Shown piece by piece: positions 1 to 11,609 of a stretch of 64,000 bases of DNA; positions within the stretch are counted from its first letter, which is position 1; each line of letters starts with the position of its first letter. The notes beneath the pieces were generated by a model, which made no database searches, was not told the origin of the DNA, and worked only from the letters and a program-made list of their open reading frames with translations. The stretch lies in assembly GCA_963748295.1 (NCBI GenBank), contig CAVVIH010000006.1, positions 1 to 64,000 of the forward strand, given 5' to 3'. The stretch is from CAVVIH01 sp963748295. Its GTDB lineage: Bacteria > Acidobacteriota > Vicinamibacteria > Vicinamibacterales > 2-12-FULL-66-21. Both the position numbers and the translations under genes were made by a program.

Positions 1-827
1 AGCGAAGCGGTCTTCGTCGACGACGATCGCGTGCTGGCGGTCGATATCCACGACGAGCACGCCGATGTTCGCGAAGTCCATGTCGACGATCCGGACCGCG
101 CGGTGTGGGAGCGCCGCATCAGCGGAATCGGCAATCCTGTGCTCTCCTACCGATCGGCGACGCGGCGGTGGCAGCTGATTGGCGTCGACAACCGGGGAGG
201 CATCGTCCGCGCCGCCGCGGCGCTCGGCGAGGGAAACGTCGACACGACGCGCTGGGCGCCATCACCCGATCGCACGAGGTGGCCGCAGGTCATCGCCGCG
301 TCGGGGAATCAGGCGCTGGTCGTCGAGACCAGGTACCCGGTGTTCGATGACCCACGGCTCGGCCTGATTCTCTCGTTGATGCAGGGACTCCGGATGGAGT
401 CAACGTCTGAGCCGGGTGGACGCCACCGGCCATACCGAGCTGGCGACGACGCGCTTCCTGGCGCAGTGCCTCGCCTCGCTGGTGCCTGACGAGAGTCTGA
501 CGTGCAGCGTGTTCGACGGCACGCGGACCCGATTCGCCGCGCTCGACGCCGCAACCAGCAGTGTCACGGCGATGACGTGGCTTCCCGGCAGATTTGCCGG
601 CACCACGATCTCGGACGATGGCTGGATGAGCGGGTGGCTCGGGAGCGAGGCGGTGGCCGTTCTCGGGCCGTCGACGCGCGAGGGGCTGCGGCTTACCGAT
701 GGGGCGCGGCCGCGCGGCGCAGCTCGTCGCGCACGGCAGCACGCTGGCCGCGATCTACGGGGAGCACGGCTCGAGGCCGAGTCGGTACCGGCTGCACTCC
801 GATCACCTGCGCGCGGCCGGGCGATGA
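1..827 (+). CDS. Unidentified protein, 5' truncated, frameshifted
   Basis: The reading frame is already open at the first base, so the start lies outside the window. One protein can be followed through two frame changes: frame 1 to about 380-410 (ending LILSLMQGLRMES), frame 2 through VDATGHTELATTRF, then frame 3 from about 715 (AQLVAHGSTLAAIY) to a TGA at 825-827. Codon use looks coding throughout all three pieces. The short hydrophobic strand and acidic turn pattern (FVDDDRVLAVDI, WQLIGVD) recalls beta-propeller blades, but I recognise no family. It converges on the secretion ATPase gene with 3 bp between the two stop codons. Two single-base indels in 0.8 kb fit the generally poor frame integrity of the first 8 kb. 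Confidence 0.5.
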
Positions 828-830
828 CGC

Positions 831-2618
<1,788 letters not shown>

Positions 2619-2820
2619 TGTGTGAAGTCCTGGGGATTTCGCGCCGTGCGCGCCACGAGCGCAGCGGTAAGCTGGAGCAACAGGCACGCCAGGTGAGGTA
2701 AAGCCTGTTTAGGCTCGTGCAGGCAATGCGTTCAACGGGAAATGTCGCTCGCCGACACTCGGCGCGGATGTCCCGTCTGAGAACAGGAGACCGTTTTTCG
2801 TTAATCCGGCGCTGATCTCA

Positions 2821-3183
2821 TCAGCTCATCCGTTTGATCTGCACGTAGAGAGGCCCGACGCCGAACATCATCGTCATCAAGTACGTGCCGCGGCCCGCCT
2901 TGTTGATCGCTTCGAAGAACAGCTGCTGGTGCGGCTCGAGGGTGAAGTCGACGCTCTTCCACACGAGCGTGTTGTGGATCCGGAGCCGGTGCGGTCCGGG
3001 CTCGAGCTCTCGCGTAACCGAATCGCCCCACATGAGCGTCGCCACCCACTCGCCGTCGATCGAGACTTCCAGCTGCCGCGAGCCGAAATCTTCCTCCGAG
3101 GTGCGTGTGATCGTCACGGCCGACGGAAACAGCTCGCCCACCTCGCTCAGGCGATCGAGACCGTCGTCGACGAGCGACTGCAT
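2821..3183 (-). CDS. Small protein of unknown function, 120 aa
   Basis: This intact 120-residue frame begins ATG (MQSLVDDGLDRL). It has strongly coding-like composition with alternating beta-strand segments: SAVTITRTSEEDFGSRQLEV, IDGEWVATLMWGDSVTREL and PGPHRLRIHNTLVWKSVDF. No signal peptide or membrane segment is visible. The pattern of a beta-sandwich with a GPHRLRIHN turn resembles PEGA-like or carbohydrate-binding-like modules, but the match is too weak to name. It lies between the broken secretion ATPase and another unknown gene, all on the minus strand. The roughly 200 bp upstream of the ATPase gene (2619-2820) contain this gene's stop-side flank and a short hairpin-like GCCTGTTTAGGC. 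I see nothing else there. Confidence 0.6.
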   Translation of the reverse strand: MQSLVDDGLDRLSEVGELFPSAVTITRTSEEDFGSRQLEVSIDGEWVATLMWGDSVTRELEPGPHRLRIHNTLVWKSVDFTLEPHQQLFFEAINKAGRGTYLMTMMFGVGPLYVQIKRMS

Positions 3184-3219
3184 CGACCAAGCGTAAACCA
3201 GAAACTTCGGACGGCGCGC

Positions 3220-3977
3220 TCAGCGCGAAGAGCCGATCGCCAGCCCGTCAGCCGCGCGCCGGACGATCGCATCGCGCTGCAGCCGGCTCAAGGTGTTCAG
3301 ACCGGTTTGAAGATGTTTGACGGCCGCGTTGAGCTCCTTGCGTTGCGCGGTCGTGAGCGCGGCGCGCGGAAACTCGAACATGAACACGTGCCCCGACCAT
3401 TCCTCTCCCGCCCAGAGCGGGTCGATCCAGACGTATGGCCGATCCGTGCCGATGCACGACCAGCCGTCTGCTCCTTCAATCGGGCTGGATATCGAGGGGG
3501 AGGCGCGCTCGATCGTACGATCGAGCTCGACGAGCACTTGCTCGCAGAGGAAGGCGCGAACGTGCTCGTCCAGATCGGCGAGGCACGGAAGGCTCCAGAG
3601 CCGCTGGCGTATCCCGCGCGGGCGCGTGCGGCGAGGAGCGCCCGCGGCACGATGACCATCCGGTGAAGCGCGACTTGCGTGCGCGGCAGCGCCGGTGCGT
3701 AGCAGGCATGGCCGAGGACCTGCGCGAAGCGATCCGCTTCGTTGTGAAGTGCGGTCCGCAGCTGATCGCTCCGGCCCGCGCGATCGAGGGTCTTCCAGAT
3801 CCGGCGGCGCGTCCGCGCCGCGGCAAAGAAGCGCAGGCCGGATGCCTTGGTGGCGTGCTCGAGCGCGGCCTCGCCCTCGAGGGTGGCCAGCCAGCGGACG
3901 AGCGGAGGGCGGGTCAGATGGCCGCGATACGCCAGCCGCCCGCGTTTGACCTGAAACCAGTGCATTTCAGTAAGCAA
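3220..3977 (-). CDS. Unknown protein, about 250 aa, one frameshift
   Basis: Two overlapping frames join into one protein. The N-terminal part runs MHWFQVKRGRLAYRGHLTRP... to ARARAGYASG in one frame. After a frame change near 3605-3620 it continues LWSLPCLADLDEHVRAFLCE, VLVELDRTIERASPS, SGHVFMFEFPRAALTTAQRK and ends GLAIGSSR. The start is either the codon at 3977 or the ATG about 12 bases further in (MHWFQV). No signal peptide or transmembrane segment is evident. The tryptophan/aromatic-rich stretch GWSCIGTDRPYVWIDPLW and the basic helical N-terminus are the only landmarks, and I do not recognise the family. It is transcribed in the same direction as the 2821-3183 gene with a 36-bp gap, so the two may be co-transcribed. 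Confidence 0.55.
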
Positions 3978-4141
3978 TCTGCCCGTGCGAGCTTCATGCC
4001 CGGCGCGGCATGGTCAAAGTGCGCACGTTTTTGCGCGGGCGACGCCGGACCGGCGACGAATTTGCGCTCTCCGGAACAATTACGTGCGGACGCACGATCG
4101 GCGGAGCGTCTGCGCTACCATCAGTCTTTGGAGGGAAAGTC

Positions 4142-4342
4142 GTGGACGACCTGCATTTCGAGGGGGACCCGGCAATCGACAGCACGCGCCGGCGCCTCGA
4201 ACGCGTCATGAAGGAAGAACCCCGTTCGGAGTGGAAGTGGATGGCCGCGCTGGCGGCCGGCGCCACCGCGCTGCTGTTCTGGCAAGCGCGACGGCGCCGG
4301 AGGAACGGGAACGAAAGCGGGGAGAAACGCCTCCCCGCCTGA
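4142..4342 (+). CDS. Small single-pass membrane protein, 66 aa
   Basis: A GTG start at 4142 follows a good ribosome-binding site (GGAGGGAAAGTC directly upstream), which is why I choose it over the upstream ATG at 4010 in the same frame. The product begins VDDLHFEGDPAIDSTRRRLE, has one hydrophobic segment (WMAALAAGATALLFW, about residues 31-45) and then a very basic stretch QARRRRRNGN. This predicts a small inner-membrane protein with an acidic N-terminus and a basic cytoplasmic tail. It ends four bases before the convergent end of the TonB receptor gene. The function is unknown. Confidence 0.55.
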   Translation: MDDLHFEGDPAIDSTRRRLERVMKEEPRSEWKWMAALAAGATALLFWQARRRRRNGNESGEKRLPA

Positions 4343-4346
4343 AGTC

Positions 4347-7262
4347 TTAGAACCCTACCCTAACGCCGAACCGCAGAATGCGCGGGCTCAGGTTCTGCGT
4401 CAGCCGGCCGAACGCACTCGACGTGATGTTGCGCTGCCGATTGAGCTCGGTGTTCGCGTTCATCACGTTGAACAGGTCCGCCACCAGCTGCACGTTCAAC
4501 CGGTCGAACGAGAAGTTCTTGGCGCCCCGCAGATCGAGGTTCCACAGATCGTCGAAACGGAACGTGTCGATCTCCGGCGAGACCAGCACCCTGATCGTGC
4601 CATCCAGACCGAGCGCGGCCGGCTGGAAGATTGGATACGGGTTGCCTTGCCGGGCGAACAGGTTGCCGGCCACCTCGAACCCATGTCCGAGATCGTAGGC
4701 GCCGTTCACGTTCACCTGCCACTTGCCGTTCACGAACACGTCGCCGGATCCGCTACCGGCGCTGCGCGGCGCGAGCGCCCCGCCGTCGTTGAGCGAGCTG
4801 CTCTCGTAGCGCGTCGGGTTGCCGAGGAGGTTGCGCGCCGGCGAGTCGTCGTAATGCTCCCGCGGGTTGTTCCACGCGAACCCCGCACGCATCATCCACC
4901 GGCTCGACATCCGCTTGATCACCGACAGCTCGAGGCCGTTGTAGCTGGTGTGATACCCCTCGTAGTTCGTCAGCTCGCGGCCGTTGCCGTTGGCGGCCAC
5001 CAGCGCCGCGTCAGGAGCGAACGTCGGGACGCTGTAGGTCTGATCCATCCGGCAGCGTGCCGTTCAGCGTGCCGTTCTGGTTGTAGTTCGCCACCGTCAG
5101 TCCCCGCCACGGAATGAAGACGAGGCCGAGCGGATCGGCGGCGCCGCTCAAGCCGACGTAGTCGTCGATCGGCTCCAGCTGTAATTGATCTGGATCGCCA
5201 GGTTCGGCATCAGCTCGCGTTCGACGCCGATCACGATGCCGGTGGTCACCGGCGGCTTCAGATCGGGATCGATGGAATCGGCGGATACGACCGAACGCGG
5301 GTTCGTCGGATTGAATCCGCCGCCCGGCCCGATGAACGGCAGATCGAGCCGCACTTCGTTCGCCTGGGCGAACAGGTCGCCGTTGAGATCCTCCCAGGGA
5401 TAGTCGACGTAGCCGGCATTCGCGCTGGGGTTCATGAATCCGACCGTGCTCGCATCGAGCTGTCCGGCGTAGCGGCTGAAGTTCGCGCGAAGCAGCGTCT
5501 TGCGCGCGTCATCGAGCGCGAACGTCGCGCCGATGCGCGGATGCAGCGTGTTCCAGCTGAACGGCGCGTCATATCCCGCGAACTCGATCCCGGGCACGAG
5601 ATCCGGGAACGCGCGGTTCGATTCGGTGGTGGCGGCCAGCGCCGCGCCGGTCTGTCGATCGAAGCGCAGGCCGAGATCGAGCGTCATCCGTCCTTTGCTG
5701 AACGTGTCGCCGACGTACATGCTCAGGTACTCGGTCCGGTTCGTGCCATCGCCGTTGCGGTAGATGCGTGCCACGCGGTTGGTCAGCGAGTTGTCCTGCG
5801 CCTGGATCATGTTGCCCGGCCAGAGGGTCTGACTGGTCGCGTCGTGACGCCGCCAGCCGAGGCCGAACTTGAAGTCGTGGCTGCCGCCCCACGCGGTGCG
5901 GAAGTGGTTGCCGTCGAAGTTCAGGATGTGCTGCGGCCGCAGGAACCGGAGCGCGCGCGTCGTCCCGAACGCCTGTCCCAGCCGCGTGCTGACCGACGCC
6001 TGATCGTCCAGGCCGCCTGCCGGCTCGAGGCTGAACCCGGTGCCGTAGTACGCATACTTGCTCGACAGGAACAGGTTCGACGAGAACACGTGGTTGTTCT
6101 CGAATTTGAGCAGGCCGTGCGGCGCGCCCTCGGGATACCGGTTGCCCTGGTTCCAGGTCGCGGTCGGTGCGAGCACCTGCGCGTCGCCGGTGCCGCGTCC
6201 ATACTTCACTTTCTCGCCGTTGAACCAGAGCACGCTGATCATGTCGCTCGGCAGCGCCTGCCAGTTCCCCTTGATGTTGTAGGTCTTCAGGATTGTTCGA
6301 TCGAGGATTGCGCCCGCCGATCGAATCAGCCGGATGTCCTGCTTCGTCCACGAGCCCCACACCCACGCGCGATCGCGCAGAATCGGTCCGCCCAGGTCGA
6401 AGCCGTAGTCCGAGATCTGATCGTTGTGGTCCGCGGTCTCCGGTGTCACACCCAGGGCCGCGAGCTCGTCAGGCACGTTCGAGGCCTCGAGGCCATCGTT
6501 CGTAAAGTAGCCACGCGCGGTGCCGCGAAACTGATTGGTGCCGCGCTTGACGACAAAGTTGAGGCCGGCGCCGCCGGTCGGCTGACGGATGTCGTTGCCG
6601 GAGGTCGAGATCTGAATCTCCTGGAACGCATCGAAGTCGAAATAGGTCGGCGAACCGCCCGTCGCGGACATGTCGGTAATCATCACGCCGTCCATCGTCC
6701 AGACGGTGTCGTAGCGGCTGCTGCCTTTCGACGCGAAGTTCGACTGCTGGCCGGTCTCGTTCCCGGCGATGTTGACGCGATCCATCTGCACGCCCGGAAC
6801 GGTGCGCAGCAGCGCCCACGGATCGCGAGAGGTCGGAATCTTGCTCAGCTCGTCCTGGGTGAAGTTGGTGGCGGTGCCTGTCGCTTTCGAGTCGACGATC
6901 GGCGAGGCGCCCTCGACCGTGACCGTTTCCTGCACCGACGCCACGCGCATCGAAAACGGCAGGTCCACGTTCGATCCGACGATCACGACGATGTCGTCAC
7001 GGACCATGGTCGAGAATCCGGACAGCTCCGCGGTGACCTTGTAGGTTCCGGGCGGAACGTTCAGGAACCGGTAGCGCCCATCCTCGGCTGTCACGAACGT
7101 CAGGGTTCGATCGGAACCAGCCAGCGTGACCGTCGCGCCGGGCAGCACGCCGCCCTGCTGGTCCTGGACGACGCCGCTGACCGTGCCGCTCTGCACTTGT
7201 GCCGATGCCCGTGGCGCGATCGCCATCATCAGCGCAAGCAGCAGCAGACAAACTTTTCGCAT
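4347..7262 (-). CDS. Oar-like TonB-dependent outer-membrane receptor
   Basis: The ATG at 7260-7262 is preceded by AAGGAGC and opens a signal peptide (MRKVCLLLLALMMAIAPRAS, cleavage after AQ). Residues ~23-110 form a carboxypeptidase-regulatory-like domain (GTVSGVVQDQQGGVLPGATV, DGRYRFLNVPPGTYKV). Residues ~125-245 are the TonB plug (VETVTVEG-like QETVTVEGAS, DPWALLRTVPGVQMDR, YDTVWTMDGVMITDMSATGG). The rest is a beta-barrel ending in aromatic FGVRVGF, typical of outer-membrane insertion. Total length of about 970 residues is normal for Oar-like receptors. Two opposing frame changes, near 5178 and 5050, move about 40 codons (PIDDYVGLSGAADPLGLVFI, TVANYNQNGTLNGTLPDGS) into another frame. Such receptors import or bind oligomeric substrates at the outer membrane; the substrate cannot be told here. 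Confidence 0.88.
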
Positions 7263-7749
7263 GGTTAACTGCTCCTTGTGATTGGCCGTACACGGGTGCC
7301 GGACGTACCGGACTGCCGGAGAGAGCAGCCCGTATGCCACGACGCGAGTAGCAGAAAGACCGCATTTTCATTGGCTCGATCGCGAGCGTCCGAAAACGGC
7401 GGTTCAACCGGTTAAATCACCGCTCGCGTGACGAACGGCGTGACGACGAGTGCGCGATGCGCCGGAGTGATGAACGCTGTGATCGATGACGCGAGCGCGG
7501 AATTCATCCCTGACCAACGGGTGTTCGACGGTGATCAACCCGCGCCGCTGCCGAAGAACCAAGTCATTGTTGGACGGATACACCCGGCGAAGGTTCAACT
7601 CGCACAGTTTCGACACGGTCCAATCTGTTGAATCGCTGCTGCGTGCCGATCCATTTGGGAGTTGGCGCCGAGGCGCCGCGGAACAGGGAGTTGGGAGGTC
7701 GCCGACGCGCGCGCGAGAGTGTTTGGCGCGCGTAGGCGGGGGAGTTACA
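7263..7749. other. 487-bp intergenic region with a heptamer-type repeat remnant
   Basis: This gap separates the divergent receptor gene and the following plus-strand gene. It must hold both promoters; the receptor ribosome-binding site is at its left edge. I see no convincing ORF: the short frames here have shadow-like composition. At 7654-7698 two TTGGGAG-type units flank a GGCGCC-GA-GGCGCC palindrome (7664-7677), related to the repeat arrays seen elsewhere in the window. Nothing else is recognisable. Confidence 0.5.
7654..7698. repeat. Heptamer-type repeat remnant around a GGCGCC palindrome
   Basis: TTGGGAGTTGG, then GGCGCC-GA-GGCGCC, then AGGGAGTTGGGAGG. It shares the GGGAGTT unit of the larger arrays at 21.5, 39.2, 57.8 and 63.4 kb. 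Confidence 0.5.
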
Positions 7750-8383
7750 GTGTTTGGCATGACGCCGGGCGAACAGGAAGCGGTGCGCGCGTTCCGGCGA
7801 CAAGCCCAGGACGTTCGGCGTGCGCTGGCCGCGCTGGGCGACGAGCAGACCTCGGGCCGGCGGATGGTCGACGGCTACATCGAGGTCGACCGCTGGCTCG
7901 AACGCTACCGCCGGCTCTGCGTCCCGGTCCGCCGGACGTTTCTTCCGCACGACAAGGCGAGCTTCAAACAATCCTCGGCGATTCTGCGCGCGCTCGCCGA
8001 CACCGAGCTGCGCCGCGCGGCCGACGGGGCAAGCGCGGCGTATCAGGCCGTCATGGAGGAGCTCGGCAAGGAGGCGGTGCTCGGCGGACGCCGCGTCAGA
8101 GGCACCGAGATGGTGAAAGCGTGGCTCGACGCGGCCGTGTTCTACGACAGGTACTGAAGGCCGAAAACCTTACGACGAGATGCTTGCGTCGCTTGGAAAG
8201 GCGGTTGAGGGGCTCGCCGCCGAATACACCGAAGATCTCGCGCGCGCCGTGCTGCTGCTCGACGAGGTCGCCGCGCAGGCGCTCGGCGAACCGCTCATTC
8301 TGCCCGACCCCGAACCGGCAAAACCTCCGCCGCCGGAACCCGGACGTTTGAGCCGGTGGTGGCCGCGGCTACGGAAACCGTGA
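7750..8383 (+). CDS. Unknown alpha-helical protein, one frameshift
   Basis: Starts at GTG 7750 (GGGGGAG five bases upstream) or ATG 7759. The first frame encodes MTPGEQEAVRAFRRQAQDVR ... VKAWLDAAVFYDRY and stops at 8157. A second frame continues without a gap in coding character: EGRKPYDEMLASLGKAVEG, LARAVLLLDEVAAQALGEPL, ending in a proline-rich tail and RWWPRLRKP. The join near 8140-8155 is best read as a single-base indel, giving about 210 residues. The protein is nearly all helix with many Arg and Ala residues and no signal peptide. I do not recognise a family. It is convergent with the exported protein gene at 8387, with only three bases between the stops. Confidence 0.55.
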
Positions 8384-8386
8384 AGG

Positions 8387-9082
8387 TCAGCGGCCGGTGA
8401 CGCGGTCGGATGGCGATGACAGTCCGATCAAGCTTGTTCGCACCGGAAACTCCGGATTCTCCGGCACGATGTCGTCGAACGCGTATCTGATCCGCTCGAC
8501 GACATAAGCGATCTGATCGGGCAGATCCAGGCGCGTCAGCACGATCGTCGCCGTGCCGCGTCCGGTGACCGACCCCTCCGCCCACGCCTGCCCCGCCTCT
8601 CGCGAGACCCGCGCGAAATCGCTGGTGAAGACCTGCAGCTGGCCGCCGTCCTCCAGCGTGAACGGCGCGCTGAGCGCAACGGAAAGGCGCCCGCGATCGG
8701 GAACGATCACCGTTCCCGCACGAATCGTCAGCGTGCCCGCGAGGAACGCCGATTTGAGCCGCTCGTCTCCAATCGTTACCAGCCCTTCACCGAGATCGTC
8801 GTTCGCGAACAGCGCCGACAGATCGATCTCGTCGCCCGGGACACAGGGCATGCAGGCAATCAGCGCGTCGACGGCGCCGCTGTCCGCGTTCACCACGGCC
8901 ATCTGAAAACCATCGCCCTGAATCTTCAGCTTGGCGGTGTTCGAGACACCGCCGGCGAGCGGGAACACGGTGATCGCGCCGGTCAGCGGTCCGCTGAGGA
9001 AGTGCGCATCCGCGTTGACCGACACCGCGCCGAGTGCCGCCGCCAGGACCGTGAGGCCGATTGATACACGAAACAGCGTCAT
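8387..9082 (-). CDS. Exported protein of unknown function, 231 aa
   Basis: The ATG at 9080-9082 opens a signal peptide (MTLFRVSIGLTVLAAALGAV, cleavage near VNADA). I prefer it to the longer in-frame ORF from 9244, whose N-terminal extension is not protein-like. The mature part is beta-rich: HFLSGPLTGAITVFPLAGGV, TAKLKIQGDGFQMAVV, a CMPC pair inside ALIACMPCVPGDEI, and FTLEDGGQLQVFTSDFA. The two close cysteines could form a disulfide or hold a metal, but no family is recognisable. The C-terminus is charged. The 253 bp to the divergent amidohydrolase contain both promoters. The gene probably encodes a periplasmic or secreted protein. Confidence 0.65.
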   Translation of the reverse strand: MTLFRVSIGLTVLAAALGAVSVNADAHFLSGPLTGAITVFPLAGGVSNTAKLKIQGDGFQMAVVNADSGAVDALIACMPCVPGDEIDLSALFANDDLGEGLVTIGDERLKSAFLAGTLTIRAGTVIVPDRGRLSVALSAPFTLEDGGQLQVFTSDFARVSREAGQAWAEGSVTGRGTATIVLTRLDLPDQIAYVVERIRYAFDDIVPENPEFPVRTSLIGLSSPSDRVTGR

Positions 9083-9335
9083 GGCGTGCCGTTGATCACG
9101 GCATGTGCCAGGGACCCCAACTGAAAAAAGCACGCGTTTTTGGCGAAGAATCAGAGCGGCTGAGGCTGCGACGGTAATGGCTGAGTTTCTAACCCGTCCA
9201 TTGGGCACCTCTGGCGTATGGCAATCGAACCCAGCCATTATCAACAGCCACTCACGGCAGACAGGCTGAAACTTGTCGGGTCAGAGTCCCTCGAAGTACA
9301 CTCTAGTTCAATTCGTGACGCACACGGAGGGATCG

Positions 9336-10529
9336 ATGCGCTGGCTGACGGCTCTTCTCATCGCAGTGACCGCACTGGCCACGGCCGCGGGCCTGGCGCA
9401 GCGGGGCGGCCGGTCCGACCGGGGCCAGCGCGTCCAGCCAGGTCAACCATGCCCGGCAGGCATGACCGAAGTGCGGCCCGGCGACTGCCAGCCTCCCGAA
9501 CTGCCGCCCCCCAGCATCGTCGACTACCGCCCGAAGTCGACCGTTGTCGCCGACGAGCATCCAGTTCCTCGCGCGAAGTATCCGCTCGTCGACATTCACA
9601 ACCATCAGAACGTCAATGCGGAGAACGTCGAGCGTCTGATCAAGGAGATGGACGAGCTGAACATGCGGGTGATGGTGAATCTCAGCGGCGGCAGCGGCGA
9701 TCGCCTGATGCAGAACCTCGAGTTCATCAAGAACAGCCCGCACAAGGATCGCTTTCGTCTGTTTGCGAACGTGGCGTTCAACGGCGTCGGCACGCCGGGA
9801 TGGAGCGAAAAGGCGGCCGCCGATCTCGAGGCCGGCATCCGTGCCGGCGCAATCGGCCTGAAGATCTTCAAGCAGCTCGGGCTGCAGCAGCGCAAGGCCG
9901 ACGGCTCGCGGCTGAAGATCGACGATCCGGAGCTCGATCCGCTCTGGCAGGTCTGCGCGCGCATGAACGTGCCGGTGCTGATTCATACCGCCGATCCCGC
10001 GCAGTTCTTCGAGCCGATCGACTTCACCAACGAGCGATGGCTCGAGCTCGCGCTCTTCCCCGGACGTCAGTATCCCGCGGACAAGTTTCCATCCTTCGAG
10101 ACGCTCGCCGGCGAGCGCGATCGCATGTTCGCGCGCAATCCGAAAACGCGCTTCATCGCCGCGCACTTCGGCTGGCATGGCAACGACCTCGGGCGCGCCG
10201 CGCGCATGCTGGACGCGATGCCCAACGTGTATTTCGAAGTTGGCGCGGTGTTGTACGAGTTCGGCCGGCAGCCTCGCGCCTCGAGAGAGTTCTTCACGAA
10301 GTACCAGGATCGCGTGCTGTTCGGCAAGGACGCGTATCAGCCGAGCGAGTATCCGTATTACTTCCGCGTGTTCGAGACCAACGACGAGTATTTCGACTAC
10401 TACCGGGACTACCACGCATCGTGGAAGTTGTACGGCATGGGCCTGTCCGATCAGCTGCTGAAAAAGCTGTACTTTCAGAACGCCTTGAAAGTGGCGCCCG
10501 GGCTCCCACAGGCTGGCTGGCCGCGGTAA
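9336..10529 (+). CDS. Exported amidohydrolase (amidohydrolase-2 family)
   Basis: ATG 9336 follows CGGAGGGATCG and begins a signal peptide (MRWLTALLIAVTALATAAGL). After a proline-rich linker come the metal-dependent TIM-barrel landmarks of the amidohydrolase-2 family: YPLVDIHNHQ (the HxH motif, ~residue 88), VPVLIHTADP (~215), KTRFIAAHFGWHGNDL (~275) and the late RVLFGKDAY (~325), where many homologues have the catalytic Asp. Length (397 residues including signal) suits the family. It probably hydrolyses or decarboxylates a small substrate in the periplasm; the substrate is not evident. It stands alone between a divergent unknown exported protein and the RodZ-like gene. A TACACT hexamer at 9296-9301 is a plausible -10 element. 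Confidence 0.85.
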   Translation: MRWLTALLIAVTALATAAGLAQRGGRSDRGQRVQPGQPCPAGMTEVRPGDCQPPELPPPSIVDYRPKSTVVADEHPVPRAKYPLVDIHNHQNVNAENVERLIKEMDELNMRVMVNLSGGSGDRLMQNLEFIKNSPHKDRFRLFANVAFNGVGTPGWSEKAAADLEAGIRAGAIGLKIFKQLGLQQRKADGSRLKIDDPELDPLWQVCARMNVPVLIHTADPAQFFEPIDFTNERWLELALFPGRQYPADKFPSFETLAGERDRMFARNPKTRFIAAHFGWHGNDLGRAARMLDAMPNVYFEVGAVLYEFGRQPRASREFFTKYQDRVLFGKDAYQPSEYPYYFRVFETNDEYFDYYRDYHASWKLYGMGLSDQLLKKLYFQNALKVAPGLPQAGWPR

Positions 10530-10609
10530 ATGAACGGCTGAGCCAGCGCCGCGCTCGACAGTGCTATGCTCGATCTCTCAGGCGTGCGCGGTAGTACAGG
10601 GAGGCGAGC

Positions 10610-11374
10610 ATGGACGTCGGCGCGCACCTTCGCAGCTCTCGCGAGGCTCACGGGATGTCGCTGGCGCTCCTCGCCGCGCGCACCCGCGTGCAGCCCCGCA
10701 TTCTCAACGCGATCGAACTCAACGATCTCGGCGCCATTCCTCCGAAGCCGTACGGACGCAGCTTCGTGCGCGCGTACGCCCACGAAGTCGGCCTCGATCC
10801 CGAGCGTGTGGTGCACGACTACTTTGGTCAGTTTCCGGCGGCGGTACAACATGCCGCGCCGCCGTCGATCCCCGTCGATAACGCCAACAGCAGCCGGATC
10901 GCCGCGTTTCTCCCGGCTACGCTGGCAATCCTGCTCGGGATCGGCCTCGTCGCGGCGCTCTGGCAAAACACGCGCACTGTGAACGCACCTGCCCCCGCTC
11001 CGGTTGTGGGAACGACAGGCGTATCGCCGGCTCCCGCCGCTGCACCGGTCAAGAACGATCCGCAGCCAGCCGCGCCCGTCGCCGCACAGCCCGGCGCGGC
11101 GGATCACTTGACGCTCGTCATCCGCGCGACGCGCGAATGCTGGGTGGCCGGGAGCGCGGATGGCCAGCGGACGATCTATCAGATTCTTCCGGCCGGCGCC
11201 GAGCGGACCCTCACCGGCTCGCGCGAGATCGTCATTCGCGCCGGCGACGCGGGCGCGCTGAAGCTGACGCTGAACGGCCGTGATGCCGGCGCGTTCGGAC
11301 AGTCCGGCGAGGTTCGGCAGGCGCGTATCACACCCGCGAACGCGGCGGCGTTCGGGACGCTGTCGGGACAGTAA
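10610..11374 (+). CDS. RodZ-like HTH/transmembrane protein
   Basis: This 254-residue protein has the RodZ-like layout. A cytoplasmic helix-turn-helix of the HTH_25 type covers residues 1-70 (GAHLRSSREAHGMSLALLAA, ILNAIELNDLGAIPPKPYGR, FVRAYAHEVGLDPERVV). One transmembrane helix lies near residues 97-118 (FLPATLAILLGIGLVAALW), followed by an Ala/Pro-rich linker. A C-terminal periplasmic DUF4115 domain (LVIRATRECWVAGSADG, IYQILPAGAERTL, LKLTLNGRDAGAFG) ends the protein. In rod-shaped bacteria RodZ links MreB to the cell-wall elongation machinery; no mre genes are nearby, so that role is inference. The start ATG at 10610 follows GGGAGGCGAGC. TATGCT at 10564-10569 could be the -10 box. Confidence 0.85.
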   Translation: MDVGAHLRSSREAHGMSLALLAARTRVQPRILNAIELNDLGAIPPKPYGRSFVRAYAHEVGLDPERVVHDYFGQFPAAVQHAAPPSIPVDNANSSRIAAFLPATLAILLGIGLVAALWQNTRTVNAPAPAPVVGTTGVSPAPAAAPVKNDPQPAAPVAAQPGAADHLTLVIRATRECWVAGSADGQRTIYQILPAGAERTLTGSREIVIRAGDAGALKLTLNGRDAGAFGQSGEVRQARITPANAAAFGTLSGQ

Positions 11375-11609
11375 TCGTGTAGTTTCTGCTGCGGCTGACC
11401 GTCTTCCTGACGGCTGGACAGCGGGCGATCGCTAGAAAACCGGGCACAACCGTGTGGCGTCCCGTTTGCACAAACTCAGGGAGCGGGCTCGCGGCCTGCT
11501 CAAACCCCTGGCCAGCAGGACGTCATGATTTCGCTGGCCGTTCATATACAGCGAGCGCCTCAGGGGTGACCGGCAATCGCTGTGGCAGCGGTCGCGAGCC
11601 CCCTGTTTT

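Noticed and set aside
7404..7760. A 118-residue minus-strand frame and a 67-residue plus-strand frame in the gap upstream of the receptor
   Set aside because: There is no ribosome-binding site, no domain and shadow-like composition.
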